Of a stretch of 64,000 nt of DNA, positions 1-12,000 are shown piece after piece. Each line of letters begins with the position of its first letter. Position 1 is the first letter of the stretch. Position numbers and translations under genes: made by a program. The stretch comes from Tribonema minus. Lineage: Eukaryota > Sar > Xanthophyceae > Tribonematales > Tribonemataceae. The notes below the pieces were generated by a model. It was not told the DNA's origin, made no database searches, and saw nothing but the letters and a program-made list of their open reading frames with translations. The stretch covers positions 124,001 to 188,000 of the forward strand of contig JAFCMP010000118.1 in assembly GCA_017506865.1 (NCBI GenBank), read 5' to 3'.

Positions 1-8
1 CCGCCGCT

Positions 9-39
<31 letters not shown>

Positions 40-375
40 GCTGCCGCCGCCGCTGCGCCGCAGCCGCCGCCGCTCGCAGGCCCTGGAGCACGTATGCGTT
101 GCCACATTCCTCGGCGCGCAGGCGGCCAAATTGCGTCAGCGCTCGTCGCGCATGTCCATTCACACTTGCTCACCTACAGACCTGTGGCGCACCAACCAGT
201 TCACTGTATCATTCCTGAACGCGCTCCTGTGCCGCCGCCGCCGCTGCGCCGGCCGGGGTCAGGCCTAGAACGGGGAGGTTGCTCTCCTTGGTCGTGCCCC
301 TGAATCGCAAGTCTTCTAGTTCTACTTTGAAGTATCGTAAATGATTCTGACGTCCCAACGCGCGCCACCATGCAG
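1..375. repeat. CCG/CGC trinucleotide tract and decayed copy of the first exon edge
   Basis: Positions 1-70 are a CCG/CTG-rich trinucleotide run. Positions 79-155 repeat the start of the exon at 376 (CAGGCCCTGGAGCACG..., ...CTCGGCGCGCAGGCGG...) but with indels that shift the frame. This is therefore a decayed upstream duplicate of an exon edge, not a second coding exon. A second GCCGCCGCCGCTGCGCC block at 231-250 precedes the real exon. Confidence 0.7.
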
Positions 376-3300
376 GCCCTGGAGCACGCGGGCGTCGCCA
401 CGTTTCTCGGCGCGCAGGCGGCGCACGGCCAGGCCGCCTCAGCGCTCGTCGCGCAGGGCGCGGCCGCAGAGGCAGCGCTCCGCGCGCTGGCTGCCGAGTT
501 CCGCGCGGAGGCGGCGGCGGGCGAGGTCAGCGCGCCCGCGCTGCTGCAGCCGGTCACGATGCTGTCGCTCGTGGAGGAAGGGCTGCGCGAGGTGAGCGCT
601 GCCATCGTGCGTGCCATTGCGCACCGCTATTGTTGTAATTGTGCACTCTCGCCGTCACTCAGCACGTGACGTGTTATTCTGGTGCCATTTTGATTGAGCA
701 TCGAATCACTACTGGCAATGAGGAGTGTGTGATCCTCATTGCACTCAGAAACATATGACGCTCAGCACAACGGCGACTATACCAGGTGAGCGCGCGCTGA
801 GCCGAGGCTGTTGAGTTGAGCGCTGCTGCTGCTGCCGCTTTGTGCAGTGTAAACGGTGCGTTCGCGCAGAGATGGTGCCTAGTGGAACTGAGGCGTGCGC
901 GGCGCGAAACCAACAAACTCAAAAAGTAAGTGTGCCAGCTTTTAGTCAACTGGTGAGCGCTGCCATCGTGCGCGCCATCGCGCCACGCTTGTTGCAAATT
1001 GCCGTCACTCAGCTTGTGACGTGGTGTTGTGGCATCGTTTCCATCGAGCATCGCACCACCTCTGGTGAGCGCTGCTGCCATCATGCACGGCATCGCGCCG
1101 CGCTGCTGCCGTCCCCCGTTCGCTGGTGGCCAAGTGTGCCGACCGCGCTGATACACTGCTCTGAGCGTTGCTGCACGAGCGCTGCGGACCCGAAAATTCT
1201 GGCCCATGTACAGCGTGCGGCGTCATACATACATACTGCTGCTGCCGTCCACACATAGCTGGCGGATGAGCGTGCTGATGAAGCTCAGCACTCATCACCA
1301 GGGCGACACCATAGCGTCAGCAAGTGTAGCGGAGCCCGACATTGCCGTTGTGCGTGCAATCAATCATTGTGCGCAACACATTTGTCCATGAATTTCACAC
1401 TCACTGCTTTTAAAAGCAATTGATCAATGTGCAACAAAACGTTAGTCCATTAATTTAGTTACGTGCCCAAACTTCTGCTGAACTGTTGCTGCTGATGCGC
1501 AGACCGCGGGGCTGTCCGCCAGCTTCTTCGGGGCGCTAGCTGCCAGCAACATTAACGTGCTGCAGGTGAGCATTTCATTCCTTGCTGAGGTGTGCTCCGC
1601 TCACGTTTACCCTAGCCCTGTGTTTCGTTCTTTGGAGCGTCGGCGGCCAGCAACATCAACGTGCTGCAGGTGAGCACCTCAGTGCTCTGCATACCCTCAC
1701 CCGAACCCTGATCCAATTGCTTGGAAGCGCTGGCGGCCAGCAACATCAATGTGCTGCAGGTGAGCACCTCAGTGCTCCGCTCGCCCTGAGGCGATGCCCC
1801 GCTCATCGTACCCCAGCCTTGCTTACGGTTTTTGGAATACTGGCGGCCAGCGATGTCGACATGCGTTGCTTGGAATGCTGGCGGCCAGCGATATCAGCGT
1901 GTGCTGCTGGTGAGCACCTCAGTGCTCTGCAGACCCCTAACCCTAACCCTACTGCAACTGCTTAGAAGCGCTGGCTGCCAGCAACATCAACGTGTTGCAG
2001 GTGAACACCTCAGTGCTCCGCTAACCCTAACTCTAGCCTTGTTTTACAGTTCTGGAGCGCTTACAATGATTAGTTGTTTCGTCCATCAGCGCATCGTCAT
2101 GCTGATTTGAGGAGCGGAAAGGGCAAGGGACGCCGCTATTCCAGCTGTGTTCATGCTAGGGAGCATGGTTCATTAGCTGTGCCATGCATGCATTCATGAA
2201 ATCACGTTCCACCATGAGCATCTAATTCACTTTCTGTGTGCTGCCGTGGAAGAGGCGCTGTGCGCAGTACTTGCGCCCCTCCGACGGGCACGCTGCGCGG
2301 AGGGTGAGTGCAGCTGCGCGCGCCGCGTGCTCCTAACCCTGCCCCTACCCATGCAGGCCCGGACTCTTAGTTGCCATGCAGCTCAGTGGCATCCCCTAAC
2401 CCTAACTGCAATCTGGCCGTACCTTACGTCACCTTGTAGTGTGCCACCATTGCTTCTCGACAGTAGTATATACATACATATATTCAGTAGTGTAGTGCGG
2501 ACGCCATCCTGGCACACATGCACCCGCCGAACTGCGCTGCTCTGGGGCTTCTGGACACCACAACAACCTTGTTTTGCTGCTCCCGCGAGGTGGGCGCAGG
2601 CGTGCGCAGCCTCAGCTGCGCCGTTCGCGGGGGCAACACCGCGCAGTTTCGCAATGATGCCATGCAAGAGGGTCAGATAACCACCCCGCATCCAGAGTGC
2701 TCAATGGCAGACTCATTGTAACCTTAACCCTAACCCTGACCCTCACCCTGATGCTAGCCCTAACTCAACCCTGGTCCTGTACATTCTCATAGCAGGCCAC
2801 CCCCGAGCCGTAGGCCTGACCCCCATCCTCACACACATGCACGCTTTGCGCAGCGCTGCCAAGGCTCCCAGAAACCACAACCACCTTGTTTTGCCGCTCT
2901 CGCCAGGTGGGCGCAGGCGCGCGCAGCCTCAGCTGCGCCGTGCGCGGCGGCGACACCGCGGCGGCGGTGCGCGCGGTGCACCAGGCGTGCAACCTGCGGC
3001 GCGCGCGTGCGTCGCTGCTGCTGGTGGCCGCAGGCAGCAGTGCTTGGGCCGCACGCGTTGCAAAGGTGAGCAGCTTTACCTGTTCACAGACTTTTGGGAC
3101 TGAGTGCGGTGCGCGCTTGGTCACGAGGGGTTTCGGCGCGCGTGCACGTCGCTGCTGCTGCTGCCGCCGGCAGCAGCGCTCAGGGCGCATGCGTCGCGAG
3201 GGTGAGCACCTTTACCTGTTTATAGAGTTGTGAATCTGAGTGCGGTGCACCCTTGCTCATGTGCGCCCCGGTGTCCATATGACGCAACTGTATCGACAAT

Positions 3301-6300
3301 ACCTGCGCGCACACTCACGATGGCTTTGAGAAAGCTCAGAAACGGCGGGCCGTGCTGGCCGCCGGCAGCAGCGCTCGGGGCGTGCACGTCGCGGGGGGTG
3401 ACTTTTGATGTACACATACAGAATAGTTTAGGTATATATGGGTATGCATACAAACCTATACACACTTGTGTCCGAGCGCGCCGCAGCGATGCTCACCGCC
3501 TATACCTATCTAACGCGTGCAATGGGCGCCTCAGAAGTAAGGGAGATGTGAATCGCGCTGCACGCCTGCGCTACGGTAACACCTGTCGAGCGCTGTCCCT
3601 TCACAAGCATATTGTGGAGGCAGCGACGCCATATCGCGATGTCGTGCAGCCTGAGCATGCTCAAGCGTTGAGTCACGTGCCGACATGATAGAAAACACTT
3701 GCAAGTTGCAGCAAGCATCAATAACACTTGTGCGTTGGAGTACAATGTTGCAATTAATTGATGACAGCTGGGCTTTCCTGCGCCACGACCAGACTCAAAA
3801 GGGCTTCAAGTACTAAGCTATGCACAGACCAACCAAAAGCAGGTATTCGACAGATTTGCAACCATGGTAAAGGGGGCAGATTGTTCGGCACCATGAAACA
3901 GACCAGTTTCAAGGTCCTCTCGTGCAGTGGAGGGTTTATGACACTCGTTCAGCTGCAGCATCATGATGATCGTCATCGGCAGCCCCGACCTGCATTCGCC
4001 AAACTAAAAGCACATTAATCTATGCTGGCAGCAGCCCAACAACTGAACGCCCTAAATTACTTGCTGGGAAGCCTGCGAACCTACTAGATCACCAAATCCC
4101 GAGGCGAGCAGCCCTCTTCTGTACGTAAAATAGTTACCCTCTTGCATTTGTACATGCACTCCCTGGCGCTAAGTGCAAGCGCGCATGCGCTGTGCGCCTC
4201 ATAAATGTGTGCGCCTACATAAAGCCCCCATCACGCGTATGCCACCAACCTACTAGATCCCCAACACCTGAGGTCAGCCCTCTTCTGTACGTCAAATCAT
4301 GCTCTTGTATCTGCACACTCAGTCCCTGACGCGCAACGCCAGCACGCATTAGGCGCACTGCGCCTCATAAATCTGGGCGCGCCTACACACTGCCCCCATC
4401 ACGCGTGCGCCACCGGGCACGCGGACGCGCCCGAAATGCGCTGGTGCCGGAAGAACATGCCGTCGCCGTGCGCCGACGCCACAAAGGCGCTCGTCGTGCG
4501 CAGCTCCCCGATCCTGCGCCCCTCCCCATCCTCGACGACGTAGAGCAGATCTCCGGGCTTCACCTGCGCCATGACGTCCTCTCGGAACTCGTCCGGGTCG
4601 ACGGCAGCGGCGGCGGGCTGCAGCTGCGGCAGGAAGCGCACCGCCGCGGGCGCGTTCGGCATGTCGACCGCGGCGCCGTCCGCGCGGATGCTGGCAGCCT
4701 CGAGCTGCGGCAGCGTCTCCGTGTCGACCGGCCGAGCGGCGGGGTCATCGGAGATGGAGGGGAGGGCGATTCGGAACAGCAAGGCGCCGGCTTTGATCTT
4801 GAGCGCTCTGCCGGGGTCGACGTGTGTCGTGAAGGGGTGCCTGAAGGTGGCGCCATCCGATTTTTGTCCGTCTAGGCTATACATTGCATGGAAGTTCACG
4901 GACGGCCGACCATCCACGAGAATCTTGAGAGCCAGGCCGGGGGTGAAGGGCGACAAGTTCGCGGCCCGGGACAGGCGGAGGATGCCGATTCCTCCACTCT
5001 GGAAGATGCCGGTGTACTTAGTGCCTGGCTCTGGCACCAGCTCTACAGCCCCGCTGACGCCCTCCGTGTGAACGGGCTTGGCGTTCCCCTGCACGTCCGG
5101 ATTGCGCTCGTCAGTGTCGTTGAGGAAAGACGCTGCCAGAGATGCGGGTATCAGCACTTTCGCTATGGACCACCCAGGATCCACGGCCGGAAGCGGAGAC
5201 TTGTACGCCGACTGTTGCATGCGATCCATGTGAATAGCCAGTTTCTCTCCGGCAGGCAGCGAGGCGAAGTCCGCAGGCAGGCGATCCATAATCCTAACAG
5301 GCACAGCCTTTGCGTTGGTCTAGGTGCTGGTGGGTATGCGTGTGTCTTAGTATGTGTCTTAACAGGCTCAGCCGTTGGTCTAGGTGCTGGTGGGTATGGT
5401 ATGCGAGTGTCTTCACGTGAGACACCGCCGCGCCGCCGTGTTGCTCAAAAGCCCCAAAGAAAATTCGGTAAAAAGCTGATCATCTGGCACTTGAAGTTCC
5501 TCTTTTTTTTTTCAAAGTTGTTTTCTTTTTTTTAATCTTATCAGGAATCGGTGGGGGGTCCTCCCCCCCCGACACCCCACCGGTGCGCACACACCACACA
5601 CGCACATGCCCGTGGCCTCAGTACAAGTTGCTACTGTCGTATAGTGTCCCATGATGACGTCTGCTTCATGTCACCGGCTCGCGCGGTGTACGGCGGCTGA
5701 AAATGCAATTTTGGTGTGGCTGAATGCTTTCGCAAGATGCAATTGCTCCCGCGTTGCCACACACGCACATATGGTAGGCGCACACCATGTCAAATGTATC
5801 CTCTTATAGCCAGTCAACATCACCAGCTGCAACGTGCATGCCTTCGCTGTGTGTTGCAGCCGCTGTACGCTTGTTGTTGAGGGCGCCTGTTGCAACAACC
5901 TCAAGAAAGCACGATGAAACGATGTCGACACAGCGCGCGTTGCACTCGTAATGAGATGAACTGATGCTATGTATCGTGGAATGTCGGCTGCTATCCACGG
6001 CGCGCTGGCAAGCACCGTGGCGCAAGCAATAACAGGATTCGGCCTCAGAAAAAAGCGCAGAACTTCAAACGCTGGCTGCTTTTGCTGCTTGCTCGCGCCA
6101 TGAAGCTGCCGGTGAGCGTTGGTGGGCTGGGCTACTTACAATACGTTGCTCCTGTGCCTTACGCGGCCTCACTAAGTGTCACTCAGCTGGTGTGCTGCGG
6201 CTCGATTTTTCTATGCGCCAGCACACTGGGGGGGGAACCCTAGTTGTGGCCCTCCTACCAATTCTTGTTTTTGTGTCGCACCTTATGAAACACGAGGAAA

Positions 6301-9044
6301 CGAGGGGCACAAAAATTGGAATTGGTGGGAAAGCCCTACCTTCCCCCCCCTACTTATTAACACCACTGATTCCAGAGAATTCTCTTCCTATTTTCTCAAC
6401 ACTTGAAGTATTTTGAATGATGGGTTTCATGCTGTGCTGTCCGCCTGCCTGCAAATAACCTATGGATTATTTCATGTGTTGCCTGACGCCAAATCAGCCG
6501 GGAGGCGCATAGACATGCTGACATGTACTGCAAGGATCGCACTGTTGCAATACATGGTGTCCGACTCAGAGTCAAGCAAACCCTGCCTTCCCCCTATCTT
6601 TATTGTAGCACCAAGCCCTAACTTACGTTGAACACTACCTCCATCTGCTGCCACAACTGCAGTTTTTGTGTTAGCCCCTAGCTCACCTCTGACCCTCCAC
6701 TATGACCCTCAACATCTGTGAAAGCATGTGCAATCGACAGCGCTTGGTGCAGGCAGTCGCATGCTTCGCGCAAACATCGCCGCCCGCACAGCACTGCAAG
6801 GCGCTCCGCCATATGCCACTATTTCTGACAATTTTCAACACTATCTAGCAGCAAACACATTAATCCGCGGAGGCGCTGAGTCATGCCTCGCGCGGCAATT
6901 TTCTGCGCATTGCGAGCTTCTTCTTTTGAAAAACGCTAAAATACGCGTTTACCTGTTACGCCGTCGCCACCGATGATGACGCTCAGCACCTTATCTTACT
7001 GGTTCTGATGACGTCAGCGCTCTCTCACAGACAGTGCTCAGCTTTGTGGCACCCCCCCGTTCCCCTCTCACCCCCAATATCCCCCTCGTGTTCCATGCAA
7101 CCACATCAGGAGGTGGCCAAACTGGTCTTCGACCGCCGCGCCGCCGCCGCCGCCGATGGTGATGCTCAACACGACGACGACATTGACGAGGACGTAGAGC
7201 TAGTCTTGGTTGGCGCTGTGACCAGCATCGGTAACGCGAGAGCGGCGCTGGTGTCGAGCGGCGTGGACGCGAGTCTGACGCTGGCGGCGCTCGATGTGGC
7301 AGTCGTGAGCGCTGCTGCTGCTGCGCCGGACGTAACCGGTGAGCTCACGCACATGACTGCGTTTTGTCCGTTCTGTGTGACGTGCAGCTCGCTCGGTTGC
7401 TGACCGCGTGCGTAAACTGGTTTAGTGGAACCTGCGCAGGTCCTGAACTTTTGCTTGTCTGTAATGAAGCGATCCTCAACTGTAGAAGACGTGTGCATAT
7501 CGCCGCCGCTTCATGTTGTGCAGTGCTCGGGATTTCACGCGGAGTGCGGGAAGGCCCGCTGCTTCTCTCCGCTACGGTCGTTTGCATCTGCCCTGTTCGA
7601 ACTATGACTCTGTGCGCTGTTAAAAAATTTCAACCGTATGTGCACGCTTGAAGAGCTTCAACCTCTGCTGCGTCGAACGTACAGCGTCACTATCGCCTGC
7701 AGCAATACGCAGCTACAAAAACGCACGTGTCACCGCTTCATGTAGCTGTGCTTGCGTTTTTACGCTGGTTCGGTGCAACGAGGCCTGCCCCTTGTCTCTG
7801 GCACCACTCGCTTTCATAACACCTGTCCTGTTTAACTCGAAGAACGTGCACATCTGCTACGTCAATCTGAGAAGACAAATGGTCGCCTGCAGGTGCAGAA
7901 GACGTGCATGTCGCCGCCGCTTGGTGTTGTGCAGTGCTCGGGGTTTTGCGCTGATTGCGCGAGTCCTGCTATTTCTCTCCGGCGACCGCTGTTTGCACAT
8001 AGCCGCCGTGGTCGCTCTCCCAAGTATGTGCACCCTTGAACAGCTTCAACCTCTGCTGCGTCAAACTTACAGCGTCATTATCGCCTGCAGCAATGTTCAG
8101 CTGCAGAAGACGTACATATTGCGGGCTTCATGTCGCTGTGCTTGCGTTTTCATGCTGGTTCGGTTCAACAGGGCCTGCAACACGCCTCCAATACCACTCA
8201 CTCACTTGCATGACACCTGCTCATTCCCACCCGAGAAACATGCACATCTGCTGTGTCAAGCTGACGGCACATATGATCGCCTGCAGACGCAGAAGACGCG
8301 CATGTCGCCACCGCTTAATGTTGTGCAGTATCCGGATTTCACGCTGATTGAGCGAGTCCTGCTGCTCCTTTCCGGCAACCGCCGTTCGCACATAGCAGCT
8401 GTGGGGGCTTGTGCGCGCTTGGAAGAGGTTCAGCCTCTTCTGCATCGAACTTACAGCGTCGTTATCGCCTGCAGACGCGGAGCTGGACCAACTGGCGCAG
8501 CTGCCGCTGCCGATCCTCATCGACTGCAGGGAGGCGGCAGATGCCGACGAAGCCGCTGCAGTGGCGGCGCTGCACGCGCGCACCGCCGCGCGGGGTGTGC
8601 ATTTCGCTGTCACGAGCGCCGCCGCTGCCGCCGCCGCAGCAGCAGCAGCTGACGTCAGGACAACGCCCAGCACGCCACTCACCGGCAGCAGCAGCAGCAG
8701 CAGCAGCAGCAATCAGCGCAGTAACGGTGATATTGATCTCGGCGACGGACCCGGCAGTGGCGGCGGCGGCAGTGGCGGCGGCATTGGCGGCGGCGGCAGC
8801 GGCGGCGGCAGCGGCGGCGGCAGCGCACCAGCTGCGCCTGCACGCGCGTCGTCGCTGCTTTGCGCGTCCTGCGTCGCCGGCGCAGCGCTGCCTGTGGTGG
8901 AGGCTGTGCGCAAGGCGCGCTGGACACGCGGCAGCGGCAGCGGCAGCAGCGCTCTGCAGCTGAGCGTTGGCGACGGGCTGCTCACACTGCTTGAGGCACT
9001 GCTGAAGCTGAGCGGCGCTGGCAGCAACAGCGGCGCCAGCGGTG

Positions 9045-9077
<33 letters not shown>

Positions 9078-12000
9078 GTGTGGACGGCATCAGTGATGGC
9101 GGCAGCGACGGCGATGCGGTGGCAGAGGCGGTTGCGGCAGGCAGCCGCTGCGGAGGCATGGCTCAGCTGTGGCGCCAGTTGAGCGGTGCGGAGCTGAGAG
9201 ACCGCGTGGAGGTATGTGCACCCCATTAGCTATTGAAGTTTGCACTTTGCCTAGGGTGCCCTGGTACCGTTCAATTGAATTCATCAGCTGGCTTTCAAGA
9301 AGGTCGTGGCGGGGCGCACGGTCTGCTTTCCATCGCACTCTGTGTTCCCCAACAAGGACATGCCGTTGGGCGTGAGGCCGCGCGTTTCGCACAAGGTTTG
9401 GAAGCTTGTGAAACTCATCGGCGGCGTTTGGGCGACGGTGATCGGCACAAGGTGAGTCTGGGTGCCGATGTCACAGTGCTCTGCCGCAAGGCTGGCCATG
9501 GGCAACTGGCCTGCTGCCACTGCGCTCGATTATGCGCTCTCCGACCGAGTGTAACGTGCGGTGTCCACGCGTTTGGATGCCTGCATGCCTTGACGCCATT
9601 TCAACGCCTTCCCTGCAGTTCTTGTTCACACGGGCGGGGGCGGGTTCCGGTAGTAGTAGCAAGGCCACAATACCAGCAAGCCGGGGCTCCCTGGCTGGTT
9701 CAGAGCGTCAGTGGAATTAGGGTTCAGTTAGTAATTGTTTCCTCAAAGCCTTATGCACGTTGTCCACGCCACCCCCAGGCCTCAACAGGAAACCTGAAAC
9801 CACCAGTTCGCAGGCCCCTTTGCCTTGAGCAGTTGAACAGTGCGAGGCAGCCCGTGATGCATGGGACTTGAATTACTCCTGCACCCTTGACACACTCTTA
9901 AGCGCGCTCTGCGACGGATGTTGCGGTGGGCAGGTCGACTTCTTACAGCCTCATGCCCTCGTTTTTCTGCCCCTGCTCGCCCGATCTTGCCTGCCGCTGC
10001 TGCTGCCGACCCAGGTGCTGCTAAACGAGCTCCACGTGGACATTTCAGACGTCACATGGGACGTCCAACTTGCCGTGGCAGGCTTGCCGGCCAGCGCTGC
10101 AAGGTGACTCGCGCAGCGAATCTCGGGAAACTTGATGCTCTGGCAACCTTGCGTTGTGAGCGCTGGGGCGGTGCATTCAGTGTGATGCGCGAACGTGACG
10201 CTCCTGCGCTGCGCAGGAACCTGGTAACTTCAAGTTGAAGTATGTGTTGAAGTAGCTGAGGAAGAGCAAGCGGCAGAGGGGAGGGGGGGGCATGCGCTAT
10301 GGTGCATTCAACGCCTGATTCAGAGAAAGCGCGTCGTAGGTCCAGGAGCATGTCAACAACAGTAGCTTGACTCGTTTCTGTGCACGTGTGCTGCGAGCGG
10401 CAGGCTGCGAATGGCTGAGGAGCAGGGGGTCGGGTTATTTAAGGCTAGGGTTAGAGTCAGCACCGACCGTAACCCTGATCTTACACATGTGCATATCCTT
10501 CAACAGCCAAAATTTGCTTATTTGCTCCGCCTGCATGGGCAGGCAGGTAGTCTAGAGTAATACGAGCAGACCTGTCCGGACTCTGTCATTGCGTCAGCCA
10601 GCCAGGCTCTCGGACTTGTGCTACACGCATTGAGACCGCTGCGGATCGGAGGCGGTCGTGTGCTGCCGCTGCGCATGCATTGCCGCTTTCACAAGGTAAA
10701 CTCATACTTCATATCACAAGGTAGATGTTTCATACATGCAAGCTGCTGCGCGCAAACAGCCTTCGATGGCTCGCGCAACAGCCGCCTTGCTCATGCAGCA
10801 TCACCTTCTGCGCCTCGGTTGCCGCGTCGCCGCAGAGACTCCGCACAGCCGCTGCCGCCGCGGCGGAGTGCGTGCGGCGCGACAACACGCTGGCCGCAGC
10901 TACCAATGCTGTAGCTGATAACTTGTGCCACCAGTCAAAGTGCAGACCAAGAGTATATTCTTTTCAGGTGCCGTGCTCACGCGGCATCACCTCCTGCACT
11001 TCGGTTGCCGTGTCGGCGCAGGGATGCCGCCGCAGCCGTTGCCGCTGCGGCGGAGTGCATGCGGCGCGACGGCGCGCTGGCGGCGCTGCTGCTCACAAGC
11101 TACACCCATACATAAATACAAGCTGCGAGCACACAGCCTTCGATGGCTCGCGCAGCAGTTACCTTGCTCATGAAGCCGCGCCTCCTGCGCCTCGGTTGCC
11201 GCGTCGCCGCAGAGACTCCGCCGCAGCCGCTGCAGTCGTGGCGGACTGCATAAGGCGCGACGGCGCGCTGACCGCGCTGCTGCGGCGCGCAGCAGCGGAG
11301 GGCGCGCGGCCGCGCTATGCAGCAACTGTGGAGCGCTCCGCGGCGCGCCGCACCGCCGTGCGCATCGGTGAGTGCGCGGAGTTGTGTGCTGCAACGCCTC
11401 AAACATCGTCAAAAGTAATATCAGCGAAAAATCAGAGTGGGGCATCATTTTGTGACGGCTCGGAAACTCATAAAAAACCCGCCCCATGGGCTTGATTATA
11501 CTTCCAAGTAGAAGTACATGATACGGTGCTGTGAATATGGTGGCACTATTTGAATTGTGGCCAACTGGCGCAGCAGCGGCGACCACGGTCAGTGGTGGAA
11601 GGCATTCAGTTTGCCACACCTTGTCACCTAGAGCTGAACGATCTCTTGATTCGTTTCCATAATACACACTGAGGATCGACGTTATAGATGGTGAAAGTAT
11701 GCGTCGCGGGTGCTGCGCTGCCGCACGTGCGACGCGGTGAACACAGCGCTGTCATTGCTGGAGCAGTGCGCCACGGCGGCGGAAGCGCACGCGACTGCGC
11801 CACGAGGCGGGCGCAAGAGCGATAAACATCATGTTGAACTTTTTTGCTAGGTCCTCGTGCGTGCGCGGCTGCGGCGCTTTCGCCCTCATGTGCACTCCCG
11901 TGACGCGCATCACCGAACAGTGTGAAGCATTTGCGATGCAGCCCTTTTTTCATCGAGAAGTTGAGGGGCGCCGGCCCTTCTCTGCGTAAAGCCTCCGCAC

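Noticed and set aside
8462..9226. Long minus-strand frames opposite the dehydrogenase exon
   Set aside because: They are Ala/Arg/Pro mirror frames of trinucleotide repeats; the plus-strand frame has family motifs and matching splice phases.
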